From the NCBI GenBank assembly GCA_000499405.2, contig HG738140.1, positions 9,389,560-9,453,559 on the forward strand: a stretch of 64,000 bases of DNA. Direction: 5' to 3'. Both the position numbers and the translations under genes were made by a program. Below are positions 1-15,700 of the stretch, piece by piece. Under the pieces are notes generated by a model. The model made no database searches. It had not been told where the DNA came from and worked only from the letters and a program-made list of their open reading frames with translations. Positions within the stretch are counted from its first letter, which is position 1. Each line of letters begins with the position of its first letter. This stretch comes from Onchocerca volvulus. Its lineage: Eukaryota; Nematoda; Chromadorea; Rhabditida; Onchocercidae.

Positions 1-3000
1 TTTTTTAAATCGTTGTTTAAATTGTAAAGAAAATCATCTTTTAATTTTTCCTACCAAACTTATTAATGAAGAATAATATTTGATTTTTTACAAATGAAAA
101 AGATAGTGAATTTCGAAAAGAAAAGATAAATTAAAAATGACGTAATGATAGCAAGGGAAATGAAGAAAAAAATTTTTTGCTTTTTTTGCACCTTTAATAA
201 TTTGATACTGATGAAAATGTCAAAAGCAAATTCAAAACCAAAGTTAAAGAAATACTGGAATTTCTCGGATAATTCAAAAATGTAAGACAGCCACGTGGGG
301 TTCAACTATTAGCTTGAGAAGTTAAGCAGTGCTAAGATTCAGAAATAATAAAATGAAAGAAACAAAAATGATAATTCCAAGAAAAAATTTCACAAATTCA
401 ATGCACAGTTTTGTAACTCGATTTTTGTGAGTTATTGGTGAGAGTAACGAAACTTGAAATAAATTTATAGATTCATCGAAACGTCTCTGAAAATTATGGT
501 TGTTGTGATTGGCGAAGAAAAAATGGATGAAAGTGGTAAGTATATTCAGGCACTATTTATATCTTGCGAAAAGCAGGAAGTGTGTGTTTTCAAATACTTG
601 ATTGGTAGTTTAATAGAACAGTTTATGGGACAAAATTATTTCTAAAATTTTTACAAGATCAAAAGTATTATCTGAATTTCAAAAAAAGAAATCCCAAGTT
701 GTTGATAAATAAATATGAAAAAAGAAATAACTTGTTGGCGAAATTAATGTGAAAAAAAAAAAATAAGATGGAAGATATAATTCAGTGACATAAAAAGGAA
801 CGCTTTGAGCAGCAGAGAGGGAAGCCAATCATTGATCAAATTTAATATAAGAAAAACGGTATTTTTAAAAAAGCAGAAAACACAAACAAAAATAAATCGA
901 AACGCGTTAATCTAGTAGCATTCATTCTAAGTTCATTTAAAAGAAAACTATTTTCTGAATGTAACTGAATTGATTTCTTAGTTCTCTTCAAAAATTAAGA
1001 GAAATTCGCGAAATATTTTTCCGGCTTTTTCCACGTGGCTACTTAACTTCATCGCAATAATTTTGCAACTTTCATCTTTCCACCCACGATGGACGATGGT
1101 AATAATTGTTAATTATTAGCAGATCATAGTTCTAAGCTTGCTTGATTTTAATGAAAAATGTGAAATAAGAGCAGTTCGAAGTATTGCACTATTGTAATGC
1201 CATTCGAGAATAAATTATTCATGAAAAAAGCATCGAAGTCTCTCTTCAGATATCTATATATATATATAGATAAATAGATGAATAGATAGATAGATAGACA
1301 TAGATATAGAATTAATTACTGACCATTGGACGAAGCACAAAAAGAGTAATAAAGAAGAGTACTGAAATTATAAAAAGAATTATGTGAGGAAAATAATAAA
1401 TAATTTTCATAAACAGAAAAACTGAAAACAATACAGTTTTCATGAACGAAGGTTCTTGAATGACTGGAAAAATAAAGAATGAGCTAGAGAATAGATCTCA
1501 TTGGAATATTATTCCCATAAATATCATCCATTAACAATTGTTGACTATGTTCTTCTCTTCACTATGACTAATCGTTATCAGTTCTTAGAAAATGATAATG
1601 CACTGATTACTAATTAAGACTACTGTTTCTACTTATCAAATCGATATGGATGGAGAGAGAAAAGAAAATCAAATAAGAATTGAAAAGAAGGTGGAGCAAT
1701 AAAGAAGTTATTCTTTGTTAATTTAATATACCGTAAGATAAATAAAGGAGCTACTCATTTCCTCATTGATAGATACCAATTAAAAAGCAGGAAAGATGAA
1801 TTGCTGTAAACAGGAAATTCGATTCCAATTTTCGTTTACAGAATTCAAGTTTACAGAATTTCTTTCCATTTTCTTCAATTTTTTCATTTGAACTTATTGG
1901 ATATAGAGGTTGTCTAACATTGATCATAACTTTGAAAAAAAAAAAGTGGACAGGACAAAGAAAGGACAAGGACAAAGAGGAGAGGAAAGAAGTTAAAGAA
2001 GTTTCGCGATTTTCCTGATATCTTCAGGTAGCTAATCCGGCAAAGAAATTTGCAGATCCTTTTTTCTATTGAAAAAAAATTGTGCAAGACTTTTCTGTTC
2101 AGCCACTTCGTTCATTGTTAAGTGCAGGATAAGCTTTTTTTCACAGCTCTTTTTTAGCAGTAACTCATTTCTTTATCTAAAGGCTTTGAAAGAAATCTGA
2201 ATTCTGCAAACAGAATTGCTAAGAAGTTGGCTAAAATAATTAGTTTCCGCTTTACCGCTTGTCGTTTGCTCAATTAGCTGAATTTTCTTATTATTGCGAG
2301 GAAGAAAGGGATATAACATGGGGAGTTAAGGAGAAGCTGACTTCCTCCCTTTACTATCATTTTATAATTTTGAACGATGTTTGGATAAGAAAGAAAAAAG
2401 TCAATATATGGTGATGACAGTGGTTAAGAAGTAAGGAAGGTATTTTAATGACAGAATCTAATACGATAAAATTCAAAAGTTGTTGCTATTTTACAGAATC
2501 TTTAGACTTCCGAACTCCTCCTCTGATATCATAAGAGTAATCATAAAGTTTACATGAAAAAATCGATACAATGCACGTATTCTTTTGAAGTAGAAGTTGA
2601 ACAAATCCAAATCCAACATATTCATATGCCTACTCCTAGAATGAAAAGGATAATGCCTGATGCCAACATCATTTGTTTTTCATATGGAAGCATTTTTGAA
2701 ACAGTTAAAGATTGGAACTCTTCGGAATGAATTTCGGCAACATAAGAAAAATTTTACACTTTTCTTTATTCTATAAAAAAATTGACAAAAAAGCGCCGAG
2801 AAAATCAGCACTAGTTGGCTGCAATCATTAATTTAAAAAAATTAAAAAATCATTGGGATTATTTGCGGAAGAACGATCAATCGTAATTATCAAAATTTCT
2901 TAGCTGAATTAATTCGTACTAATCTCTTTATAATTCCTTTGGATGTACAAAACTGTAACAAAAGATTACTGAAAAAGGACTAAAAATTCTATATATTCAC

Positions 3001-6000
3001 AAAGATGCCATAAAACTCTTTGTGCAGAAACGATTCCCATCTCAGCTACCTCTAAATCCAATTCCCGACTTGTTTATATTACTAAATGATCTGGACCAAA
3101 TACAGATTGATATCTTGGTCGTTAAAACTACGCAAAGAAATATTCAAATATTTCCTGGCCATTCCCCTTCCAATTTCTAAAACAGCATTAGATCAGGCAT
3201 TTTCCAATTTGTTTTTCGTTTAATTCTCTTTGCATCTAGCGCCTTTTTATTTATTTTTATCGGAATGTAGGCTGATATGAATGGTTAGCAGTGAAAGTAA
3301 TTAATTTATCACAGTTTGTACGATGCGATGTTCTCTTAATGAATCTTAAATGGTTGTCACCTAAAATTTGAGTATGAGAAATTCGGGTTGATTGAAATGG
3401 TAAGAATGTCAAATTGATTTGATGGAAAGGAAGTTGATATTATCAGACAAAAAGAAAAAAAGCATGCTTAATTAAGATTTGCAAGTTTTTCTCTATTATT
3501 TTTTGAAGCTTTTAGACTAGAAAATGATGTCTGTTGAAAATGCAAAAAGTTTAATTTCTTCGATAGAAAGAAAAAAAGAGAATAAACGCATTCATCAACA
3601 TGAAATTCTTTTCTACCTGGAAAAAGGTATGACAAGTAATCAGTGATCACTTCAGTAAGCGTACTATATTCAAATTAGATTGCTAAGAGTCGGTGCGATA
3701 AAATATTGCTTATCCAGCTATGATGAAGTCGTAAAAAATGGATGAAAAGAGGATAATGTTAACACGCTAGGAAAGGAAGCGACTGTGAAGATAAGTGAGT
3801 TAGGCAAATTAATGAGCTTCATTAAGTTTTCAAAGCTGAAGAAAATTTCACCAATTTTTTGCATTCATTCGCTTCATAATCTTAAATGATTTGAAATTAG
3901 TCGTATCGTAGGAAAGAAACCCTAAATTTTTATTTGTCATAATTTAATCGTGTTTTCGTTAATAATTAATTCCAGTTATTCTATCCTATAGCTTAAAAAG
4001 ACTTGAAAGACCCCTCATTCTCGATAGTGTTTGCATGAAGAGAAAAAGACTGAGATGTTTATAATTAAAATACAAGATAAAAAGGGTTCAGTGCAAATTG
4101 AACATCTTATCAATAGCAAAACTGATCCTGGATTAGGGATGGATGAAGAGCGATGAATTGGATAAATAAACGAAAAGCTATAACGAAGACATGAGATGAT
4201 CAGCGAGAATATATTTCAAGAAATAAAAATCTATTATTTCTGCACTATCTTTTCTAATTTTAATCAGCTGGGAAGAAAAAACTTGAAAATTATCAGATTT
4301 TCATAAAAAACATTAATACTGAAAAAACCGCATCTTTCACTTCCTTTAAAATGATAATATCCGAGTCATTGCACTGATAATGATACAAGAAATTTTAAGA
4401 ATATTTTATGAGGTGTATTTCTAAAAATGCTATATCCTAAAAAGATTGAATGCAGAAACAGCACAATCTTTCTTTCCATTTCAAAAGAATAATAGATATT
4501 TTTAACGATCAGTTTCGATGGAATGCAGTAAATATTGCCAAATCGCACTAATCTACTTCCTTATATATTGTAAATATTATAACTTCAAAAAATAAAACTC
4601 CACGATTTCAATCATTGATTGTCTTATTGTTAATTGACTTTTTACAAACAATTTTAATTATACTACGATGAAGCGTTTTGTTTTGCTTCAGTTTTTATTT
4701 AAAATTAAAAAACAGCGTCGTTTTTCATTATTCTACTCTCGAAATTTGATGATTTTTTAAATTTCGCTCTTTGCTATTCAAAAAGTTTGAAAAGCAAAAT
4801 AAAATGAATTATCATACAAAAGATCCAAAAGCATAATTTCAAATAACTAATGACAATTGTCATTGGCTTAGAATCTAGGCTAGATCCTTTTTCATATTGC
4901 TGAAAAAAATAAATGAAGAATTCAAGATATAACAAAAACAAAATATACATTTAATGTGACATCAGTGTGTAATTTAAAGCTTAAAGTGATCCATTAAACT
5001 TCTAATTTGCCAATATATTTCGCTGGAGGATATCTTATCATTTCGAGTTCGGAAAGTTCCACAAATTATTAGGCCAATTCTTTCAGATTTATCATGTTGA
5101 TATTTAAGCACATGTTATGCTACTTTTGCTGGCTCTTCATTAAAAAATGAGTAAACAAATCTTTGCGTATGAGATTCTCGGCTCTGATATCCACTATTTA
5201 TCAGGCTCATTACATATCATTTGACAAAGTCAACTATATAAAGCTTATTGATAAGTGGTATATAGAAGATAATGAGTTATTGATAATTAATATGTCATAG
5301 AGTAAGTGAAATTAGTTAATAAAGATGTAAAAGATTGCTAAATCAAATTCGTTCCATTATCTAAAATTGCTCCAACCAGCATGTTATCAAATAAAATAGA
5401 GATATTATTTTTAATTTATTGCCAAAAATGCACTGCATTTGCAAAAAGATTATTTCATAAAATATATTAATCATGTTGTTTTTGGTATGGAATAGAGCAG
5501 GAAATGGATAAAAGAGGAGGAAAATTTGAGAAAACAAAAGTTGATGGAAGAGGCAAGAAAAAGAAAAGCAGCGAATCTATGAAATTTCCAGTGAAAAGGA
5601 TTAATCGTTCATGCGAATCAAAAAATCTGCCAAGTTAAAAATCTGCCAAGAAGCACTTGGAATAACTAACAGCAAATGTACATGTACATATTGGATGAGA
5701 TGTTTCCCATCATGGCTTTTGCTTTCAAAAATATTTGAAAAGTTCATTCCCAAGGGTGAATACACTATTGGGCTTTACCGAAAAAGAAATAACCGGACAA
5801 CCTTACTTGAAGCCTATTTCACTTCATATTCTCAGCTTTGTTCCCTCGGGCTGTGATGTATTCGATATTTAATAACTTTTTGAGTCTCAAATATACACAC
5901 ACACGCATGAAAATCCAAAATATAAATGTATATACATATATGCATGAGCATACGGATGCGCAAATGTTTATGACTAACAGACATTTTCCTTGTTTCTTGT

Positions 6001-6792
6001 CATGCGTTGTTTAGTTTAAGTACGGAAAAAATACTGCTAATGGATTTTAGTCCACAAAAAAAAAAAAAAAAAAAAAATTCTAATGGATTTTAGTTGTCAA
6101 GCAGAAATGGAACAATGGAAAGAATGCGTCGCAACGAGAAGATAAAGAAAATTAGGTGGTAAAGAAAGATCAAAATTTAACGATGTTTTTGTTCAAAATA
6201 TTGAGATCATATGATTTCGAGCGAAAACATTCGATATTGATCAATCCAAATCACAGCTGTTTCTAGTTATCCATATGTCAGTAGAAATTTAATCGTTCTG
6301 GTATCTATTTGCAGTTATTGAGAAAAATTTACTGCAAAAATAATTTAAAGCACCGAAAATCTTAGACTGCATATGATTTCTTTGCATACAAATGGACTAT
6401 CTTTGTATAATATATGAAAAATTTCAATGAAAATAAGCAGAAAATCAGGACAAGCCAAGAGCAGTGGCACTTCAATTCGATTGAAATAAACGAAAAAAAC
6501 AGGCTTTGTTCCTTTTTAAAATTTCTAAATCTTAAATTAATACTTTGTTTATAGAGTAGCACTACACATCTTGGTAAAAATAGAGTTATCTCTTTGTGAA
6601 GTGGCTAGTCCCGTGTGTCCATTTCTGTTACAGTCGTCAAATTTATTTTCTTTTATATTTTGTTCTCTTTAAACGGCACTTATTCTAATGAAATAGTCTC
6701 AATAAATTGTCGCGCTTCAATTCATTCAATCCATATTTCAAAAAATGTTTTTTAATTTTTCTTTACCATAATTTTAAAATTCGGATTTAAAT
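1..6792. other. AT-rich gene-poor stretch
   Basis: No exon chain or known protein motif was found on either strand. The reading frames present are short, low-complexity and lack convincing splice contexts. An open frame on the plus strand at 5611-5856 is the least unlikely to code, but it matches nothing I know. The stretch holds a GATA-type repeat near 1.25 kb, a short CA run near 5.9 kb and a poly-A run at about 6056-6078. It may include the 3' flank of the minus-strand gene that follows. Confidence 0.6.
1249..1310. repeat. TATC/GATA microsatellite
   Basis: A TATCTATATATATATAGATA-like palindromic start runs into several GATA units (gatagatagata) and ends in imperfect copies. It is a simple sequence repeat in intergenic DNA. 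Confidence 0.85.
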
Positions 6793-9700
6793 TCAAATTG
6801 GAATGAAATCATCTAAAGCAAGTGCTGAAATGTTTCTAATCTTAAATTATTCTTTTTTTGAAAGAATAATTTTTTTTTCAAAATTTTTTGGCATTATGGT
6901 ACTAAGTTTCAGAAGAAGAAAATAATCAACTTGTTCACTTTTCTACTGCTTGCTTTTCACATTTAACAAGCCAATAGCCGGTCAATTCAAGACGTGGATG
7001 GCGTGCTGATGACATAAGCAGAATGATTAATGGTTACCCAATCGCAATTTTCAATCATCAAACTAGGCAGTAACTGCTCGTGACTGAAGGAATATGAGTG
7101 AAGAATTGCTTAACAACCGGAATGAATTGGATCGAATGCTAGATTTGTGAGAAAGGTTGCTATTGGGTAATAAAGCAGGCTGTCGATGATCACTTGATTG
7201 ATAAGTTTGTTTTCCAGTTTAGAAGCATTGATAGCATGTAGAATTGTAAGGGAAGTGTAACTATTAAAAAACTAGTGAAGCGATTGAAAGTTAAGTTCAA
7301 AAAATTAGTGATAGCTAGCCATAAATGCTAGCATTTCCACGAAAAGGGATCTGATCAGTAGGAATGCGTTTAAATTCTTTTCCTTTTTTTTCCAGAATCA
7401 TTCAAAACTAGCCTGGTTAATCTTCTTTATGCGAACTTTTAAGTTGTGTAAAGCAAAGACAACATAACATTCGCAACACGTCTATAATGCAACAATAAAG
7501 ATTGGAAACTCAAATATTACAAATGGAGAGAAAAGTTGAAGGCAAATGAGTGAATAAAGAATCACTTGTATCGCAAGATCAATAGTGAGTGCTTTAAACT
7601 TTTGCTCAGCAAAAAAATGCTCTTTTTTTAAAGCAATTCCAATGAATATCTAAATTCACTGTTGCACTTGCATCCGTTGTAGGCTAACTACATCTTTTAA
7701 AAAGATAAGAAGAGCAAGTAACTAAAATCAGTCAAAACGGAGCAAGCGACATCTTCGCGAGAAAACTTTATTAAGAAAGTTGAAAAAAATTTATTTTGTG
7801 GCAGAGCTGAAAAGAAGGTGAGAAGACGATTAACTACCGAAACTAAATTAATCGCTCTGTTTTTCGGTGGAAAGGAATTGAATTAAGCTGAAAAAGGAAC
7901 AGTGAAAGATCACATCACAAAAACGATACATTATTTGATATGCATTTTTTTTTTCGAACTTTTAATTCTTTTTTTTCTTTTTTTTTTTTTTTTACATCTC
8001 AATGTGTTGAACAAAATGACTTAGAATATTTTGAAAAAATTGTTCAAAAATATTGGTCAAAAGCATATCAGATAAAAACGAATTGAAAGGCTAAATACAT
8101 TGGTCTCAGTTATGTTCGATCCGAATCTGCATTTACTGTTAGATAAGTCATTTATATTTACTATCAGTAGTACTGCTGAAATTTTTAAATTCGGCTGAAA
8201 GAACAAAAAACTTGAGTAGTTCGTTGTAAAATATATAATCAAATCTTTATAAATTTTCTTAAAAATGAAATGAAAAATGCAAAAAATAAGGTAATTATGA
8301 GTTCTCGACCATAATTAACGAAATGCGATAGAAAAAATAAATACAAACCGATGGCTTTTCCGTCAAGAAGTTCATCTTCAAAATGCATATCTCCGATACA
8401 CGACTCTAAATCAGATTGCATACTGGCAACTGAGGAATTGGATCGACCTGACTGTGATGTATGTGACTGTGGTACTTGCAGATATTTGTGCAAAAATGGT
8501 TGATGATTTCCAGATGATGAAGCGTCTGAAACAATTAATATATTAATAAGAAATGATTTCAGCGATAGTTTATTAGTATTGTAATGATAATTTATTAGCA
8601 TTGAACTGTAATTTTCTGGACTGAAGAAATATGACTAAGAATTAAATTATTTAAGCATTTCAAACAATTTAAAATGAATGAAATCAAAATGCTCCAAAAA
8701 ATAAAATAAGCTTTTCAAAATTTTACCTACCCAATGCAAGAAGTTATAAAATAGACAATTACTTGAAAAATATCCAAGGAATCACTTTTTTTCGAGATGA
8801 AATTAAATATTTCGTCTTCAATAAAGATAAAATTAAGATGGTTATTTTTAAAAGAAATTAAAAGATTGGAAAAGGATATAAAAAAGTATTCCACTATTTC
8901 CAGGAAAGGAGCAATGATGCTATCAGGAAAAAATGACAGGATGCTACTATGGGAGATAGAAAAAGAATAGAAACTATGAGCAGTCCAATCTGGCGACTAT
9001 AAAAATGTGCTAAATTTCAACTTTTGCATCAAATTTCGGAAACAAAAAATGGAAATTTTTAGTACAGATTTTAAATTCAAAATTCTCAAATTATTCCATA
9101 TGGCAATATCTTTTCTGCAAAAAATATGGTAGGTTAAACTATATTATTAATAGTTTACAATAGATATGAGACAAATAAATAAAGCAATTAATCTTTTTAC
9201 GTTTGATTTGATTTATTTGAAAAATTATAACAAACATTAGTTAAGCTATCGATATATCTGTTGTCACCGATACTTTATTGATGTCATCATAGTTTCATTT
9301 TTTATAATGAAATTCACAATTTCTATAATTAATATACAAGTGCATTAAAATGTGCTAAAAAATTAAAAGCTACGAAATGCAACTTCAATTTTCTATGCAT
9401 GTCACTGCAATAGATTTGAATAACAAATGCGGTGCATCTCAATAGTTTCTATATTTTTTAATTTAAAAAAATTTGTCACAGTGTTTCTGTGTTTGCATGG
9501 ATTATTATCCAAATAATTTGTCTATTTCACTAAAAAGTCTTAATTCAATATTATTTCTAATCATTATGCTCTTAGCATCTGAATTGCATTTTCAATATTT
9601 CCGAAACTTTCTTCGTCCTTTTGAATACAAGAAGTTTAATGAATTTTCCACTGCCACCAGCAGTGGCAAATTCATTAAAATCCAAAATAAACCACTTTAC

Positions 9701-12700
9701 AATTCCCATTAATTTTGCTGCACTCTTTCATTAAATGAACAAAATAAATGATGTGATATTTGTGCAGATTTATCTATTGAAATTATGGCAAGGAAAAACA
9801 CTGCCAGTCAATGAAACTCAGAAATTAAAAAAATTATTTCATATTTTCATGGCAGTATTTAACTTTCATCACAAATATTTTAAAATTTTTGAAAATAAAC
9901 TCATGTAAAGAACAATCTTTTGCAAAGTTACTAAAATCACTGGAACATTTTCTTGAAGAATTCCGACAACATATTATAAATTGATTGCGAAAGCTGAAAA
10001 ACCTCATAGTATTTTCAAAATTCTTTAAATTTGGGAGTCGAACTTTCGTCTGATTAAAATAAAAAGTTGAGAAAAAATGTCCAACAATTATAATGAAATA
10101 ATACGAATAAATTACTTGATCATTAGTTACTAACTCAAAACTTATTTTCGAATCCGCATCAGTTTGAATTAAATTGATGACGCACGATGAAGTATGGGAT
10201 TTTGCACATGAACATTTTACTAATATTATTATTCGATGCACAGGCTTTGAAACATTTTCAAAAGTAATTATCAAAAATACCATTTAATTTTTTTCTACTT
10301 TTAGAAATCTAAGTCTTCACAGGCTTATGGACGATATGAAAGTATCATAATAGAGTTAAGTTTAAAGGTGCGAAGCATTAAGGAATTCTAAAATATTTGA
10401 AAATCATAAAGTGATTCAATGTACTGAATGGTATAATCTAAATTTCTAAATTTATAAAGGAATGTTAATTTATGCATTGATGAGCAAATATATGAACCTT
10501 GTGATAAGTTCGGAACAGTACCATTACGTTTGATACTTAATATCCGTCTTGCATGCATTTCAGTATCACCGACGATGCTCATGCTCCGAACACTATCACA
10601 TCGAAAATTATTATCTGGGGACAAATAAATGTAATTGCTTGGTGATGATTGCAAGGTAACATTGTCGGCTGATTCTGCCGGGTGATTCTGATTCTTTTCT
10701 GCAAATTTATCCATAAACGATACGTTTGAAATCATCAAACGTATTTGTGGAACATTTATTGAAATTAACAAATTAACAATTGAAATTTCATGTCATATCA
10801 ATGTATTGCTAAAATGAAATTTAAGGAGGTACATTGTCAAATGAATACTTATGAATTAAAAAGATCAAGAAAATTAGAATTAAAAAGATTGAGAAAATTA
10901 GAAGTCAAAACGGGAAGCTTTGCGACTGAAATGATAATCCAACAGATAAGGAAGTACATAATCGCGAAATTTGGTCTATAATACAATTTTGCAGTAAAAA
11001 ATGACGGAGTTTAAAGTAATTTCATGTTTGCAATTTCATAAAGCTACATGCAACAGATTTGCCTTGCCTTATTGACTTCAGAAATTTCATTTCTCTAGCT
11101 TGACTAAACAAAAAAATTGTTCTAAAAGAAGTTGAAGCTTATTGGCTACGATAATGAGCGTTTGGAAATTGAATTTAGTATGATGCGCCAAGTTTCATCT
11201 CATAATTTTTATGTAACTCCACAAATTTTCGGGCGATGTAAGATTAATGGAAAATATTTTCTCTACAATTAATTTATTTATAAAAGTGCATATTGCTTAG
11301 ATATTAGGAAGACGGAAGACAGATTATTGTTAATAATGTATTAAGATGCGACTTTAAAAAACCATGCAAAAAAATTACAGAAGCGTCGAATCATTATCAC
11401 TGATTTTATTCGTTGTTTTCAGCAGACTGATAATATTGCCATTATTGAATTTTGGGAAAAAAACGCTAGTATTTTAGAATAATTTACATAGCCATGCTTG
11501 GCTTAAAAATATTGGTTCAAGTATCAAATTTAAGCCTATGCTTCCAGTTTGGCGTTAAATAGTGCTGACGCAGAATGATTTCGGAATAAAAGAATTCTTC
11601 AATGCATCGAATAGTATAGGAAAAATTTATTATAATATTACTAAGAACCATAATTATAGATTGTGAAATACTTATAATCAAGAATCCTTGGCATGCGCCT
11701 TTTCTGGATGTTCAATTGAAAATATCAAACAGCGTCGCGAATCGGTATTCAGCGACAGAACAACTTTATTGAACTTGCTAACAAAATAAGTACATCTATT
11801 AGAATTATTTTTTTTCTTTTTTTTTGAAGAGATATATGAAAATACTATCATATTTTGTTGCTAGAGAAAACAAAGATAAATGTCAGTTAGAGCCTTGCCA
11901 GATTTCTTTCTCAGGTAAAAGCAATTTTCTACCATTACTGAATTTGACCTCAAATTTAGTGTACTTGTAATTCAGTTGCAATTTTTTACTTAATTTTATT
12001 TCCTAAAAAAACCAAATAGTAAATTTTTATGAGAATTTTTACTCTTATAAAACTAAAATTGATCATAATTGTTAGAAAAACTATAGTTAAAAAAAAAGGC
12101 AGATTAAAGAAAATACAATCAAGAAACTTTTGCTCACGGTTTTTCAATCCATTTTATGTTTACTAAAGGACAATTTTTATTGAAACTACGAGATATTCTG
12201 AAAAACAGTGAAAATTTTGATATACGAAATAATTTGAAATACTTTGCTGGTATAAATGTGATTTTAAGCGAAAAGAAAAATGGCGAGTTCTCTGGAGAAA
12301 AAAGAGACCGAATTTGTTGCAATCTTTCAGAATGAAGACAATTGGTCTACGCCAAAATGCAACACTTGTGCAAAATGAAAAGGCAAAAGTTTTGCAAAAA
12401 TAAACTTTTGCAATGTCTTTCTCACCATCGTATACATAAATATATGCTACGATCTTTCAATCAATTGATTGGATCAGTTCTATAAATATTGTGATAAGTT
12501 TCTTCGTTGCTTTCTGAATTATAATACTTTTCATTGCAACTTCATTCATTTTTGCATCTGCCCGTATCTTTCCTATATTTAGAACTATTCTCCTTTTGTT
12601 CTTTCAATTATTTACAGTTGGCCGTATTTGAAGACATCCAAATTTCAGTAACTATCCTTTAAATGTTTAATTTCTAGTTCGTTTCTGATGAGTTTTCCCT

Positions 12701-15700
12701 TTTAAATTTATAATTAACGAAGAAATGAACAGACCAAAATTGACAAATAGCAGACAATCTTTCTGCCTAACAGTTGCAAAAAGACTAAGAATAATATCAC
12801 TTTGATTGGATTTGATCAACAACTATTCCAAGTTTTTCGAGAAATTTTGTACTTTTTGTTTCCTCTCTTTATTGTTTATGTAACAATTATTTTTAACGAC
12901 TTCCAAGCTTAAAAAACTTTATCCAGGATGTTTAGAGTTTCAGCTTCAGATGGTATATAGTTCTGTTTTGGAAATGATTACGAAACTGATAAAATTCCTA
13001 ACTGGGGAGATTCTAGAAAAATTTATCGGAAATCTGAAAGATAGGAATCAGATTCCTAATAGAATGATAATATTCCGAAAATTGTGTATCTTCACTTTGT
13101 GATTTTTTAGAACTGAATATTTTTATCACTGATCAAACATTGTGTTGTTCGCTTTTTGCATAGATTAGTCAGTCACTGATTAATTAAACTTATTAATTAA
13201 ACTTATATTACAAATTTACCATGATGAATCTCAATGTTAAAAATTTGCAGTTTTAGCATTTTTGTTATATTCTAAAAAACTTTAGTTTTGAGATCATTAT
13301 CGCCCGGGAATATATGCAAATTTTTGAAATGCAGAAATGATGATTTTTATCGCATCTTTTATTGTCTTACACAAATTTCCAACCGGAGAGCTTTGCGATC
13401 AAATACCATTAAAATATATCCACAATATGGTTTTCCGGAAAGATTCGGCAAATTCTTATTTCTTTGCTTTTGTCTGTGATTAACTTGAATGGATCATCGA
13501 AAAAAAAAATTGCTTTATAATGATTTTGGAGCAATTCGTGATTAGCTAACACAGAATGGTGCGCAAATGACATTAAAAGGAATTGCGTATTTCAGTAAAA
13601 GCTCTGGAATCGAAACTTTCGAAGCAAAATGTCATGCGCTCTTAATTTAGGTCAAGTAAAGCAGCAAAAAACTATGCAGAACTTCCGCATTGAATAAGAG
13701 AATAAGAATTTGAACAGAATTATGAAAATTATAATTTTTAGAGCGAGATGAGCAGCTAATGGAATGATTGAATGACTGACTGATTGAAAACAATTATTTG
13801 TTCGTTTGAACATATGTTCTATGAAAAATATAGTTATGGATATGCCAAGGGAATACACTAAGTCATCGAGACGAATTCTTTTCATAAATTTCTAATGGAA
13901 AGGCAGAGATCCATTTGTGCTTTTTACTTTTCAAAGGCAAAGCTTTGATTAATTAGGAAAGATTAAAGTACAAGGAATAAGTCATTTGTGAATTGTTTCA
14001 AAGACTGTTATAAAAAACTAATTTTGGTCTAAGGTTTAAAACTTACTTAAAAATTGAAAAAACTAGTCTGTTGTTTGCAAATTATCTCATTAATCAAAAA
14101 AAATTTTATCGATGGGATAAATTAAATTAGGCTAAATTCAGGGTTGTGCATGGAATTTAAAAATATGTTCTTGTAAACATATTACCCAGATCGAAAAACG
14201 GAACCCTTGAACAAGGAAAGGAACAAAGTTTCGTAAAATAACGATGATAAAAATTCCCGTTGCTTTTAAGTAAGACGCAAAAAAAAAAAACCTGATTAAG
14301 ACTTTGTTAAAAATAATCTAGTGCGGTGAATGGATAGTTTAACCACAAGATTCTTAAAAACTTAATTATGCTTTTTTAATTTATGAAAATAGACAATCGG
14401 AAGAATTCTTGCTTCATCTCATTTTGGTGTTTAAGGGTCGATTCCCTTCTGTTGAGAAAAAAAGAATCGAACTAAAAACATTCAAAATGAAGTGCTACAA
14501 GAATGGATATAAGTAGAGTAACAGAATGAAATCTAAAATGAGATTTTTGCTTTCTTGAATAGATTTTCCGATAACGAAAGATATGCAAATAGATGGATAG
14601 AAGGTAATAACTAACTGAGATATTCTTGTCAGGATTCGTGAATGAAAAATTAAAAATAAAACCTGAATATCCATTTTGGCGAGACTGTGCTTGATAGGTC
14701 GGAGGTGAAGTTTTAGCTGATCGATACTCCTCAGACTTTGGAATGTTGCCTTGATGAAGACGGAGGAATGGCATCTTAAACAAAATCTATGCAATAAAAT
14801 ATATAAAATTTTAATATATATATTAAGAGACGAAATTCCATTCTCATCCATAAAAATTTTTTTTTTTAATTTTCATTTGAAAACTTTCAAAACTGCTCCA
14901 TTCATTCATAAAACTTTTTGTGAAATGACTCTGACAACATAATAAGTCAAAAAAAAAAAATGTTTTTTATTTTTCCTAGAAATTAATCAACAATAGAAAA
15001 TAAATAATGGAAAAAGAAATTGATAGAAATATACAGAGCTTTTTTTCGATCTTGAAAGAAAGATTTTTTTTTCAATTCAAAAATTACATTCATATAAAAA
15101 TATTTTCAATAGATATAGAAATAAAGTCGACATTTCTTTTGATGAAATGTTGACTTGCAATATCTTTCCATCCATTAGGACCTTTTTTTGAAATGCAAGA
15201 GGAGGAGATTGCTACGGATGATAAGAATTCATGAGCCCATCATTTAAGCCAAATTATGGCATCCTTAAATGATAGCTTCAGTTTCTTACACCGTTAATTT
15301 TGTTTCTTTAGAAAAAGCAAATAATGTATTTTAAACAAGAATGATTAGTTATAGAATTACTATTAAAATTTTTTATGAAAAAAAACATTGGAATTCTAAA
15401 TAGTTTAGTTTAGATTTAATCAATCTGAAAACAAAATAGAATGAACATAGCGGACAGTTTTGTTATTCAAATTCACCCTCTAATGAACTGGAATTGTAAA
15501 ATATCGATTTGGTAATATGTGCGGCCTGTTTACAAGACATTTTGGAGGTGAATTATCCTTCAAAAATGCTAATAAGCAAGCTGAGTTTAAGCGCAAAAAG
15601 TTCTACTTGGGATCTAGCGTTTTGAGTTATTGAAACGAAGTACCAGCTGATTCTGATATTTTGGGCTTGCGACGCTCGGTGTTGCTATGTCCGGTTCAAA

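Noticed and set aside
10790..10981. Plus-strand Lys-rich frame (LKRSRKLELKRLRKLEVK)
   Set aside because: It is a short internal repeat of AATTAAAAAGAT-like units, with no splice sites or family; simple-sequence origin is likelier.
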